Below are positions 50,995 to 59,360 of a stretch of DNA of 64,000 nt, one piece after another. The stretch is taken from assembly GCA_040767605.1 (NCBI GenBank), contig JAXGOI010000001.1, forward strand, positions 434,001 through 498,000, written 5' to 3'. The translations under genes and the position numbers were made by a program. Source of the DNA: JAXGOI01 sp040767605 (GTDB lineage: Bacteria > Bacillota > Dehalobacteriia > UBA4068). The stretch's first letter is position 1, and every line of letters starts with the position of its first letter. The notes beneath the pieces are model-generated. The model ran no database searches. It worked only from the letters and a program-made list of their open reading frames with translations, and had not been told where the DNA came from.

Positions 50995-52134
50995 CTAAAC
51001 AAAGTACTCCGGCAATTCTAAAATAGACTTAATCACCTCAGGCCGCATTGACCCCTTTAAACTGCTTTTTTGATTAATAAAGAAATCCCTGATTTTTGTC
51101 CCACTGAAATCAATATGCCTTTCACTGTTATGGGGACAAATCTTATCATGTGCGATAGCTTCACATTTTGTACAGTAGAAAACAGAATTGAATATTACTG
51201 GCTCAATTTCCAAATCAGGGAAACTTTTGAAAATCTCCTGAGCCCCATAAGGAGTATAAAAATTCCCCACTCCCGCATGATCTCTTCCGATAATCATATG
51301 GGTACAACCAAAATTTTTACGCATAATAGCGTGGTGAATTGCCTCTTTGGGCCCGGCATATTCCATTTCGTATTCCAATACCGCCAGCATGCTATGCTTC
51401 TCAGGAAAATAGTTTTTAAGCAAGGCCTGATAGGATTGAATAATAGCCGCATCGGTAAAATCCCCTTTTTTCTTTTTGCCTAGCACAGGGTTAATAAAAA
51501 GGCCGTCACAAATAGCTAAAGCGCTTTTTTGTATGTATTCATGACCCATATGGGGAGCATTTCTGGTTTGAAAGGCAACTACCTTTTCCCAGCCTTTTTT
51601 TAGAAAAATATCCCTGGTTTGCCTTGGAGTAAATTTATATTGGGGAAATTCGGTAGCGGGGAAATTAATCAGGCTAATCTCCCCTGCTATAAAATACGGG
51701 GGATAAGCCATAACTTTACAAACCCCCGGATGGCTTTGGCTGCTTGTACCGTAAACGGCTTCCGCTAATTCCCGCCGCTTGTACCGGTAAACCTCCTTTA
51801 CAAACATTTGGGCGATAATATCCCCGTTATAGGTAAGGGCTATGCCGGAAGATTCAAGACCCTCTGCCTTATCTTCCGGCACGGGCAAAAGCACCGGGAG
51901 TGTCCAAACTTCACCGCTTGTGAGACGGCAGCGGGACAAAACAGAATCCAGCTCTTCTTTACCCATAAACCCTTTTAAAGGGCTATAAACCCCCGTTGCG
52001 ATATTTTCTACCGTCTTTGCCTGCTCTTTGGAGAGTTCAAGCTTAGGCCAATTTATGCTGGCCCTTAAAGCCTCTTCCCTTTTCCCCTCCGCCATTAATT
52101 GATTAATCAGAACCCCGCCATGAGCTTTTATCAT
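50995..52134 (-). CDS. sat: Sulfate adenylyltransferase (ATP sulfurylase)
   Basis: 379 aa, homo-oligomeric Sat type. The PUA-like N-terminal domain (GVYSPLKGFMGKEELDSVL) is followed by the catalytic QTRNAPHMGHEYI (near residue 200), GRDHAGVGNFY near 290, and FYCTKCEAIAHDKICPH near 325, where four Cys/His are placed as in zinc-containing bacterial and archaeal Sat. It makes APS from sulfate and ATP, or runs in reverse. No APS kinase, APS reductase or Apr/Dsr genes are adjacent, so the fate of APS here is open. It follows the TAXI gene by 22 bases. Confidence 0.93.
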   Translation of the reverse strand: MIKAHGGVLINQLMAEGKREEALRASINWPKLELSKEQAKTVENIATGVYSPLKGFMGKEELDSVLSRCRLTSGEVWTLPVLLPVPEDKAEGLESSGIALTYNGDIIAQMFVKEVYRYKRRELAEAVYGTSSQSHPGVCKVMAYPPYFIAGEISLINFPATEFPQYKFTPRQTRDIFLKKGWEKVVAFQTRNAPHMGHEYIQKSALAICDGLFINPVLGKKKKGDFTDAAIIQSYQALLKNYFPEKHSMLAVLEYEMEYAGPKEAIHHAIMRKNFGCTHMIIGRDHAGVGNFYTPYGAQEIFKSFPDLEIEPVIFNSVFYCTKCEAIAHDKICPHNSERHIDFSGTKIRDFFINQKSSLKGSMRPEVIKSILELPEYFV

Positions 52135-52156
52135 TCCTGTTTCCTCCCGCTATGAA

Positions 52157-53179
52157 TTAATAAACACCTTGCTCCTTATAGTATCTTTCAGCCCCGGGAT
52201 GTAAAGGTACAGGAAGGCTGCGGCAGGCTTCGTCAAGAGTCATTTCTTCTTTAAGGGAAGAATGAACAAGGCTGATTTTGTCTATATTTTCCCAAATGGC
52301 CTTGGTAATGTTATATACTAATTCCTCCTCCAAATCGGAGCTGCAAAGTATCATATGCACTACAGATACGCTTTCCGAATCCTGGCTTTGCCCCTTATAG
52401 GTACCGGCCGGGATAATATACTGCATATATTCCGGATTTTCTTCCCTGAAAGCCTTCATAACATCTGCATCCATCTGTATTGCATGCATGGGCATAGAAG
52501 TCTCTACCTCTACAATCTGGGCAGAAGGTACAGATTGCATATAGGTAGCTACATCCAGCAGACGGTCCTGAAGCAACATAGTTTGCTCATCATACCCTAC
52601 ATGGCTTACGGTTCCCCCGGCTTTTACAATATCATCATAAGTAATACCATGCGCATTAAGGATTTTTTCAACTGTTACCTGAAGGGTACCGCCTGCAATA
52701 AAGCCATTAAAGTCTTTACCTACAACATCATAAATGGAATTGACCCCTGATTCTACCGGGGCGGCAATTTGTATTGGGGATTCATAGGCCGCAGTAATAA
52801 TACGGATTTTCTCCAACGGGGTTTTAAAAGGCTCCCGGCTGGCCTTTGCAGCGGCAACGACTCCATCATTTGTACAAAAACCTAAACCAATGGTGCCGTT
52901 TTCAATATTAAGTAAATTCGTATCGGCAGCACCCAGGGTTGCTGTAACTACAACATTATCCATATTACTATTAACGACCTCGCCTATGGCTGCCGCCATT
53001 GAGAACCACTGGGCTCCCATGGTTGAGGCGGCAAATTTCAGGAATTGTGTTTCCGCTTTTTCCGGAGGCTGAGCCCCGGTCTCATCGCCCCCGGGTGTTG
53101 TACCATTTGCGGCGCAGCTACACACAATCACTACCAACAACGATAGGCAAACTAATAGGGCAATAATTTTTTTAGACAT
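52157..53179 (-). CDS. TRAP transporter solute-binding lipoprotein, TAXI family
   Basis: 340 aa. A signal peptide with a lipobox-like VCSC (about residue 22) anchors it to the outer face of the membrane. AASTMGAQWFSMAAAIGEVVN (near 50) and NGTIGLGFCTNDGVVAA (near 93) are typical of TAXI binding proteins. It delivers an organic or inorganic anion to the fused permease encoded just upstream. The binding pocket cannot be deduced from reading. The genomic context suggests a sulfonate, sulfate ester or related acid. Confidence 0.9.
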   Translation of the reverse strand: MSKKIIALLVCLSLLVVIVCSCAANGTTPGGDETGAQPPEKAETQFLKFAASTMGAQWFSMAAAIGEVVNSNMDNVVVTATLGAADTNLLNIENGTIGLGFCTNDGVVAAAKASREPFKTPLEKIRIITAAYESPIQIAAPVESGVNSIYDVVGKDFNGFIAGGTLQVTVEKILNAHGITYDDIVKAGGTVSHVGYDEQTMLLQDRLLDVATYMQSVPSAQIVEVETSMPMHAIQMDADVMKAFREENPEYMQYIIPAGTYKGQSQDSESVSVVHMILCSSDLEEELVYNITKAIWENIDKISLVHSSLKEEMTLDEACRSLPVPLHPGAERYYKEQGVY

Positions 53180-53290
53180 TCTTATCCCTCCATTTTATTT
53201 TCTCTTATCCGCATTTCAACCAAGACCCTAACCGGTACCCTACAGAGCAACAAATACAATTCCTTTTTATTTATATTAGCAACCATTTTT

Positions 53291-55186
53291 TTACTCCAGG
53301 GCAAGAAGAGTTTTTTTGCTCCTTCTCTGTTGTAAAAGAAATACTATAAAAAAGCACAAACCGATAATATCCGACCAGGCGCCGGGTATAACTAAAAGAA
53401 TACCCCCAAGGAAAGACAGTATCCGCCACAGGGTATTTACCCGGACTAAAAAATACCCCACAAAAGAAACGGCAAGGAAAAACAAACCCAGCAGAGACGA
53501 GGAGAAAACCAAAGCTGCCTCAGCTGCCGACCCTTCAAGAATTAAAGCGGGGGCGAAGACAATCACAAAAGGAATTAAGAAGCCTGCCAAATCCAGACGG
53601 AAGGCAGTTATACCGGTTTTCCACGGCGAAGCCCCGGATACACCGGCAGCGGCATAGGCCCCGATAGCCACGGGAGGTGTAACCGCAGAAATAATAGCCA
53701 TATAGAAAACAAACATATGCGCAGCAAGGGGAGGAATTCCAAAAGCTACTAAAGCAGGAACCCCCAAGGTTACGACAACAATATAAGCCCCTGCCGTAGG
53801 CATACCCATACCCATAATCAAACAGGCAATACCTATTAATATCAGGGTAATAATAAGGGAACCCCCGGAAACTTTAAGTATCAGGGATGTCAGACGCAGC
53901 CCCAAGCCGGATTGTGAGACGGTTCCTATAATGATGCCGGCGGCCGCCGTTGCCGATGTAACGGCAATGCATCCCCGTGCTCCGGATTTTATCCCCTCAA
54001 TTAATGATTTAATCGCAAATAAGCTGCCCTTAACAAAACCATTTTTAACAATATTCATTGCAAAAACAACGAGAAACAGACTGAAAACTCCTGCCAGGCC
54101 GGCCCGCATTGGAGTATATCCCGCCACCAGCACAGCAATAAGAACAAATAAGGGTATAAGCAAAGCTCCTCCCTCTTTAAGCACCTCCCCTATTTTTGGG
54201 CAATCCTTTCTAGCCAGGGTAGGAAGCTTATGCTTAAGGGCCTCAAGGTGAACAGAGAAGCCTATGGAAACGAAATAGAGTATGGCGGGAAGCAAGGCCG
54301 CAAAAGCAACCTTTATATACGGAATACCTAGAAAATCTGCCATCATAAAAGCTGCAGCCCCCATAATCGGCGGCATGATTTGACCGCCTGTTGAGGCGGC
54401 TGCCTCAACGGCGCCGGCAAAGGCGTCATCATAGCCCAATTCCTTCATCATCGGGATAGTAAAGCTGCCCGTAGTTACCACATTAGCAACTACGCTGCCG
54501 GAAACAGTACCCATAAACGCACTGGCAAAAACCGCAACCTTAGCCGGGCCTCCGGTAAAATGGCCAACTAAAGCCTTAGCAAGACGGTTAAAGAAAACAC
54601 TCGCCCCGGAAATACTTAAGACAGCCCCAAAAATCACAAAGATAACAACATATGTAGACATTACTCCGATTGGGGTTGTATAAATCCCCTGTGTCCCCAT
54701 AAACTGCACATTAATAATCTCTTTAAGGCTGAACCCCGGATGCGATAAGGCACTGGGCATATGCCGCCCGTAAAATGTGTACAAAAGAAACACCAGGCAT
54801 ACAATAGTTAAAGGTAAACCAATAGTGCGCCTCGCCCCTTCCAAGACAAGAATAATAAGCGCGAAGCCCATAAACATATCCACCGGGTTAGGAAAGCCGC
54901 TGCGAAAAATTAATTCGGTTCCCTGCTGCAACTGATACACTGCTATTATAATTGCAGCCGCCAATAGCAAAACATCAATACCCTGCATAACCCAGTTATA
55001 CTTGTCCTTATTTTTTACCATCGGAACAGTAAGGTAAATAATTGCCAGCATCAAGGCCAAATGTACGCTGCGCTGCGTATAAGCATCAAAAACACCAAAA
55101 ACAGCGGTATACATATGGAATAATCCCGTAGCTAAAGCTACAAAGCCGCCAATTTTTTTTAAGTTGCCGTTAAAAGCATTGAGCAT
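53291..55186 (-). CDS. TRAP transporter fused small-large permease
   Basis: 631 aa with 16-18 hydrophobic segments. The N-terminal four-helix part (about 1-150) corresponds to DctQ. The DctM domain follows, with GSVVANVVTTGSFTIPMMKELGY (near 225), AAASTGGQIMPPIMGAAAFMMA (near 255) and MGMPTAGAYIVVVTLGVPAL (near 460). Fused permeases normally pair with TAXI binding proteins, as here. Uptake is driven by Na+ or H+. The start is ATG 55184-55186, eight bases after AAGGTGG; a GTG at 55198 overlaps that site. Confidence 0.93.
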   Translation of the reverse strand: MLNAFNGNLKKIGGFVALATGLFHMYTAVFGVFDAYTQRSVHLALMLAIIYLTVPMVKNKDKYNWVMQGIDVLLLAAAIIIAVYQLQQGTELIFRSGFPNPVDMFMGFALIILVLEGARRTIGLPLTIVCLVFLLYTFYGRHMPSALSHPGFSLKEIINVQFMGTQGIYTTPIGVMSTYVVIFVIFGAVLSISGASVFFNRLAKALVGHFTGGPAKVAVFASAFMGTVSGSVVANVVTTGSFTIPMMKELGYDDAFAGAVEAAASTGGQIMPPIMGAAAFMMADFLGIPYIKVAFAALLPAILYFVSIGFSVHLEALKHKLPTLARKDCPKIGEVLKEGGALLIPLFVLIAVLVAGYTPMRAGLAGVFSLFLVVFAMNIVKNGFVKGSLFAIKSLIEGIKSGARGCIAVTSATAAAGIIIGTVSQSGLGLRLTSLILKVSGGSLIITLILIGIACLIMGMGMPTAGAYIVVVTLGVPALVAFGIPPLAAHMFVFYMAIISAVTPPVAIGAYAAAGVSGASPWKTGITAFRLDLAGFLIPFVIVFAPALILEGSAAEAALVFSSSLLGLFFLAVSFVGYFLVRVNTLWRILSFLGGILLVIPGAWSDIIGLCFFIVFLLQQRRSKKTLLALE

Positions 55187-55258
55187 TTCTATAACCACCT
55201 TTTTATTCTACCCCAACTCTTAGCTTACAAAGCAAAGCTTAAAAGGAAGGCCAGAAAA

Positions 55259-56545
55259 TTATTCAATGTATCCCAAGCTACGCAACCTAGCCTCAATAAT
55301 ATCCTGATCATCAGTTGTTAAACTGTACCCCTCTCCCGATGAACCCTTAGGGATCAGCGGAAGCAGTTTTTGATTTAAATAGGAGCGGCATGATTTTACA
55401 AAGGTCGGATCGGTTTTCAGCCTTTCTTCTATAAGGTTTACCTTCTCTCCCGGGTCCTTAATAAGGTCGTAAAGTTCCTCTGTCCATGCGGAAAGGTTCC
55501 TCCAGAATTTAAATTGATCCGTACGCATACCCTGCAAAGCCCCAGGCCCCCTTGCCTCATAAAGATCCTCAAAATAGTTTACCAGTCCTTCGGCCTTACC
55601 GGCTTCAATAAAGGGTAACAAGCTAATACCATCGAAATCCCCGCCGGCCTCACCTGCCTCTATTCCCAAAAGGTCTAATACAGTGGGAAGAACATCAACC
55701 TGGCGCACCATGCCGGGGATAGTTTTACCCGCAGGCAGCTTGGGAGATTTTATAATTAAGGGAATATGGATATCCTCATCATAAAGGCATACATGCTGCG
55801 GATAATAAAAATCACCCATCGGAGATTTAGCCACGGGGTGCTCCCCTAAGTTGGCGCCATGATCCGACATAAGAATAATTGTACAATCATCGTATAAGCC
55901 CCAATCTTTAAGCCTTTTAAATAGGGGGCCTAAAAGGACCTTGTCCATAATATCTATTTTAGGGTTAAGATAAAAGAAATCTTTTTCAGCATTAGGGTCA
56001 AGTATTCCCTGCTCCAGTAAAAAATCCTCAGTTCCCTGATGGACAAAGAAGTAATGACCCCAAAGGAAGAATGGTTTTTCATGATGCTCGTCCAACCAAG
56101 AGAAAAAATCATCCAGCCACCAATTGCCCAAGGTAAAGCCACCCTTTTCTCCTCCCAGGCATTCAAAATTCTCGGCACCCCGCTTACCCTCAAGGGCCTC
56201 CTCATAGTAGTCAAAACCTCTTTCAAAGCCATGTTTTGAGCCCAAAAAGCTTACACCTACAAAACCCCCGTTATAATAGCCTTCGTCTTTAAAAATTTCC
56301 GCCATGGTTTTGCCCCGCAAATAGCTAAACGGGGACCGTATGCAGTTTTTATTCGGAAAGGTGCCGGTTAAAAGGCTGCCATGGCATACAGGTGTTAAAT
56401 CCGCAGTAGCTATAGCCTCGGTAAAAAGAACACCGTCTTTAGCAAGACTATCCGCATTAGGGGTATGAACCTTAGTATTGCCATAACAACCCAAACCGTC
56501 ACTGCGCAACTCATCAATAGTTAAAAGAATTACATTTTTAGTCAT
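55259..56545 (-). CDS. Sulfatase-like alkaline phosphatase superfamily hydrolase (Thr at nucleophile site)
   Basis: 428 aa, cytoplasmic (no signal). Metal-site motifs are LLTIDELRSDGLGCYG (residues 8-22) and LMSDHGANLGEHP near 195. Aligning the SLLTG turn, the canonical C/S-x-P-x-R of sulfatases becomes T51-P-V-C-H. The residue normally converted to formylglycine is therefore Thr, and no maturase gene is near. Thr nucleophiles occur in phosphodiesterase and phosphotransferase branches of the superfamily. The C-terminal LRSLGYIE tail is sulfatase-like. The start is ATG 56545, seven bases after AAAGGAG. The annotation sulfatase should be read as family only. Confidence 0.85.
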   Translation of the reverse strand: MTKNVILLTIDELRSDGLGCYGNTKVHTPNADSLAKDGVLFTEAIATADLTPVCHGSLLTGTFPNKNCIRSPFSYLRGKTMAEIFKDEGYYNGGFVGVSFLGSKHGFERGFDYYEEALEGKRGAENFECLGGEKGGFTLGNWWLDDFFSWLDEHHEKPFFLWGHYFFVHQGTEDFLLEQGILDPNAEKDFFYLNPKIDIMDKVLLGPLFKRLKDWGLYDDCTIILMSDHGANLGEHPVAKSPMGDFYYPQHVCLYDEDIHIPLIIKSPKLPAGKTIPGMVRQVDVLPTVLDLLGIEAGEAGGDFDGISLLPFIEAGKAEGLVNYFEDLYEARGPGALQGMRTDQFKFWRNLSAWTEELYDLIKDPGEKVNLIEERLKTDPTFVKSCRSYLNQKLLPLIPKGSSGEGYSLTTDDQDIIEARLRSLGYIE

Positions 56546-56578
56546 TACCCTGCTCCTTTCATATTGCATATATAATAT

Positions 56579-57421
56579 CTACATATAGCCAAGCATTCTT
56601 AAACGCTCCATGGCTTCTTCTTTATCTTGGCGGCGGCCGGCCCTTTCCACAGTATTTTCTAAATCCTGCTCCCATGCGGGGATATCACTTTGTTTTGATG
56701 TTGTGGTCTTAACACCTAAAGAGCGATAACCCTGCTGGTAAAGGGAAACAAAAGGTATATTATAATGATGATGTATATCCCAAAGGGCACTTTCATAAAT
56801 ATGTAATATCGGCCTGATTCTGATTTGCTCCATCTGCATAGGCTGGGCGGGAATATTTTCAAAATACGGGTCATCGGCGCGCACTGGCTGTTCATCCCAG
56901 CGCAAGCCTTGAACGATAATTTTTACATCTTCCTCTTCAAGATAAGTATTAAGCGCCACAGACTTCATAAGGTGATTACCCACAAAAGACTCCGCTTCAA
57001 AGGGAAAGGCGGTTAGTTCCCCAAAACCAATTCTTTCAATTTCCGCGCGATTACGCTCATTTAAATCAGCAACTTTAACATCGGCGCCCAGCTTATAGCC
57101 GCAGGCTTTTAGAACATCCTTATTACAGGCAATATCCAAAACAACGTTCCACTCCTTACTGATACGCATAAGGAATTCTTCTACCTCCGGGAAAGGATCC
57201 CCCTCCTCCAGAGTTACAGCCTTGGGCATTTCAAAACCGTATTCCCGGCAAACCTCGCGCCACAGCCACAATACCAGAGTGCTATCCTTATGCCCCGACC
57301 AAACCAGGCGCATGTCCTTCGCCTTATATTGTCGGTAGGCTTCACGTATTACACTTTTCGCTATATGAACATAGTTTTCCAACTCTCTAATTCTCTCAAC
57401 ACCCAGCACTTTTTTCTGCAT
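56579..57421 (-). CDS. PP-loop protein related to PAPS reductase/CysD
   Basis: 280 aa adenine-nucleotide alpha-hydrolase-fold protein. The PP-loop appears as LVWSGHKDSTLVLWL (near residue 45), with His replacing the second Gly of SGGKDS. The C-terminal section GYRSLGVKTTTSKQ and RAGRRQDKEEAMERLRMLGYM resembles CysD/archaeal PAPS-reductase-like proteins, but the reductase Cys motif is not seen. No CysN GTPase is encoded nearby, and a separate Sat is present, so it is unlikely to be a normal ATP sulfurylase half. The start is ATG 57421 with GGAGGTG seven bases upstream. It lies between the two sulfatase-like genes in one operon. Confidence 0.8.
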   Translation of the reverse strand: MQKKVLGVERIRELENYVHIAKSVIREAYRQYKAKDMRLVWSGHKDSTLVLWLWREVCREYGFEMPKAVTLEEGDPFPEVEEFLMRISKEWNVVLDIACNKDVLKACGYKLGADVKVADLNERNRAEIERIGFGELTAFPFEAESFVGNHLMKSVALNTYLEEEDVKIIVQGLRWDEQPVRADDPYFENIPAQPMQMEQIRIRPILHIYESALWDIHHHYNIPFVSLYQQGYRSLGVKTTTSKQSDIPAWEQDLENTVERAGRRQDKEEAMERLRMLGYM

Positions 57422-57437
57422 GTTTAAAACACCTCCA

Positions 57438-58649
57438 TTATTTTTGATATCTCCCAACTCGGGGGATAATTTTTTTCATCATATATTCCGTGGTAGTTGT
57501 ATTATCAAATAAAGAGTTGTTTTCTTCCGGATCTTCAGCCAAATTATACAATTGCCATTCATCTTCTTTTTCCTGATAAATAATTTTATAATCACCCTCA
57601 AGATAATAATGAACCTCTTTTTCATCTCCTATTTCTCTGGGGCCGTGCTTATCTATAGCCTCACCATAAACCCCTCGCCCGGAATCATAGCTCTCCCGGG
57701 GCAATAATTTTTGACCCTGCCAAACATTGGGGGCTTCGATACCCGCAACCCAGGTAATTGTGGGAGGAATATCCAATGTTGAAACAGGGGTATCCACCAC
57801 CTGTTCACTATACTGGGGAGAGTAAATACACATAGGAACTTTTACCAATTCATCAAACATCTTGCCGTCATGGGAAAGACCGCCATGCTCCGCAAATTCC
57901 TCACCATGATCTGCGGTAATAAAAATGGTGCTATCTCCAATGATTTCCTGCTTATTAAGAAAACCAAAAAATTCTTTCAAAGCCTCATCTGTCTCAATAA
58001 TATGGGCATCATATAGCTTTTTTGCCAAGGCAACCTGGGAGACATCGCTGACATTCCGTTTTAGTACTACCTCTTTAAATATTCTAAACATCTCATCTTC
58101 AGATATTTCAAGTTCAGGGTCAATTTGCCGCAAGTATTTTGAATCCGGCATATAAGGCTCATGGGGATCCATATAGTGAATCCAAAGAAAGAAGGGCTTA
58201 CCCTCCTGGCTCTTATGCTTTAAAAGCCATTCCTGGGCCTTTTTATTAATTTCCCCGGCCCGTATATAAGGCAGCCTTTCATTTACTTTGGCATCCATAG
58301 AATCATAAAAAACATCCCAGCCACGATTCCAGCCAAAAAATGCACTTAAATAGGCATTAGAATGGAAGGCCGCAGTGGCATAGCCAGCTTTTTGCATGAT
58401 TTCGGAAATTAAAACCCTTTGCGGGGGGCATTTGCCCCTGGTTTTACCATAATCTAAATAATGTGAGGAAGAGAGAATACCCGGGAAAGCGGCCTGGGTA
58501 TAAGGCCCCCCTGAATATGCTTTATTAAAGCGCCAGCAATTTTTTTGAATACTGTCTAAAAAGGGGGTTTTTGTCCTTTCCGCCTTGTTATAACATCCCC
58601 AGGAATCCTGTCGCATAGTATCAATTGTTATTAGAATAATATTCCTCAT
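57438..58649 (-). CDS. Sulfatase-like alkaline phosphatase superfamily hydrolase, first operon gene (Thr at nucleophile site)
   Basis: 403 aa, no signal peptide. Metal-site motifs are MRNIILITIDTMRQDSWGCY and FITADHGEEFAEHGGLSHDG (near residue 250). At the position of the formylglycine Cys the sequence reads GGPYT51QAAFPGILSS, so Thr again replaces Cys/Ser and the sulfatase Arg is Phe. The start is ATG 58647-58649 with TGGAGGTG upstream. A longer open frame to 58715 would run through the terminator hairpin and is rejected. It is preceded by the HutP-type leader and followed 16 bases later by the PP-loop gene. Confidence 0.85.
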   Translation of the reverse strand: MRNIILITIDTMRQDSWGCYNKAERTKTPFLDSIQKNCWRFNKAYSGGPYTQAAFPGILSSSHYLDYGKTRGKCPPQRVLISEIMQKAGYATAAFHSNAYLSAFFGWNRGWDVFYDSMDAKVNERLPYIRAGEINKKAQEWLLKHKSQEGKPFFLWIHYMDPHEPYMPDSKYLRQIDPELEISEDEMFRIFKEVVLKRNVSDVSQVALAKKLYDAHIIETDEALKEFFGFLNKQEIIGDSTIFITADHGEEFAEHGGLSHDGKMFDELVKVPMCIYSPQYSEQVVDTPVSTLDIPPTITWVAGIEAPNVWQGQKLLPRESYDSGRGVYGEAIDKHGPREIGDEKEVHYYLEGDYKIIYQEKEDEWQLYNLAEDPEENNSLFDNTTTTEYMMKKIIPRVGRYQK

Positions 58650-58669
58650 TTTACACCTCCAAAAAAATT

Positions 58670-58723
58670 TACATCTAAAAAACAACAAAAGAACCCCTTT
58701 AGCCAAAAACGGCAATTGGATTC
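58670..58723 (-). terminator. Terminator-like hairpin in the HutP leader
   Basis: On the minus strand GAATCC (58723-58718) pairs with GGGTTC (58696-58691), and an inner GCC/GGC (58713-58711 with 58704-58702) closes a 6-base loop. A small internal loop lies between. The stem is followed by TTTTGTTGTTTTTT, a clear U-rich tract. It lies after the UAG triplets and before the ribosome site of the first sulfatase-like gene. The stem is imperfect, so its strength needs testing. Confidence 0.6.
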
Positions 58724-58724
58724 T

Positions 58725-58762
58725 CTAATCACTAATTCACTATAAATAGCTATATTCAGCTA
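58725..58762 (-). promoter_or_regulatory. Five UAG triplets: candidate HutP-type RNA-binding site
   Basis: Minus-strand TAG occurs at 58762-58760, 58752-58750, 58742-58740, 58734-58732 and 58727-58725, with spacers of 7, 7, 5 and 4 bases. HutP of B. subtilis binds NAG/UAG triplets with short spacers beside a terminator between hutP and hutH. Here the triplets lie between a HutP-family gene and a terminator-like hairpin, the same relative layout. Confidence 0.65.
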
Positions 58763-58806
58763 CAATATATATTTTTAAGCTGCATCAAGCAGCAATCAGC
58801 TAATCG

Positions 58807-59259
58807 CTATAAATTCATAATCCCTAAGCCAATGCGTTCATGGTTATTGATAATATGAAAAGAGCTCCAGCCATAAGCAGCTACCGCCACCCATTGATTA
58901 CTGGAAACAACAGCGATTTTAATTTTTAAACTAGGGTTTGGGGCCTGGTTTATGGGGACGACACCGCCAATGGCCTCAAGCAAAGCATGGGATACTGCAT
59001 GAACATGGGTGGGAGTATGCTTAACTACCCCGGCACTTAATGCTGCAGAAAGAGTATTTTTCATAATATTCTTCTGAACAATATCTAGTGGGCCGCTTAC
59101 CTCTGTGGCAACACAGATAAAACCTTGATTTGAGATCTTTTCCTTTATCCCCTCCTCAAAATCCCTATTTGGGGACATTGCCAACCATATGGCGGCCTTG
59201 CCTATTGACGGCTTAGCCCCGCTGCGAAACTCTTCTTGAATTTGATATGAAACATCCAT
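58807..59259 (-). CDS. HutP-family RNA-binding antiterminator
   Basis: 150 aa, near the length of B. subtilis HutP. Signature segments are SIGKAAIWLAMS near residue 20, HAVSHALLEAIGG near 87 (the His-xxx-His pair that holds Mg2+ with the ligand in HutP), and the C-terminal WVAVAAYGWSSFHIINNHERIGLGIMNL, with a third metal-type His. HutP forms a hexamer, binds UAG-rich RNA when loaded with L-histidine and Mg2+, and opens a downstream terminator. No hut catabolic gene is in the window. The start is ATG 59257-59259, eight bases after GGAGG; a start at 59283 would contain that site. It is the first gene of the sulfur-related operon. The ligand here is unknown. Confidence 0.85.
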   Translation of the reverse strand: MDVSYQIQEEFRSGAKPSIGKAAIWLAMSPNRDFEEGIKEKISNQGFICVATEVSGPLDIVQKNIMKNTLSAALSAGVVKHTPTHVHAVSHALLEAIGGVVPINQAPNPSLKIKIAVVSSNQWVAVAAYGWSSFHIINNHERIGLGIMNL

Positions 59260-59360
59260 AAGCCCTGCCTCCAAAGTTTGCATAAATTTTATGTCCTTAG
59301 CGGCATTGCATTTGCAATATTTAGCTAAATAGTATAAATTGTTACAATGTTATCGACTTA

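Noticed and set aside
51070..51483. 137-codon plus-strand open frame
   Set aside because: Antisense to the well-supported sat gene; no ribosome site or recognisable domain.
52355..52750. 131-codon plus-strand open frame
   Set aside because: Shadow of the TAXI binding-protein gene on the other strand.
55259..58649. Plain formylglycine sulfatases
   Set aside because: The Cys/Ser-x-Pro-x-Arg motif is absent in both and no sulfatase-maturing radical SAM gene is nearby, so only superfamily membership is claimed.
58650..58715. N-terminal extension of the first sulfatase-like protein (22 extra residues)
   Set aside because: It would translate the U-rich tract and hairpin, and it has no ribosome site. 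The ATG at 58649 has TGGAGGTG before it.
58807..59259. Histidine utilisation operon
   Set aside because: Only the HutP-family regulator is present. No hutH, hutU, hutI or hutG product is encoded anywhere in the window.
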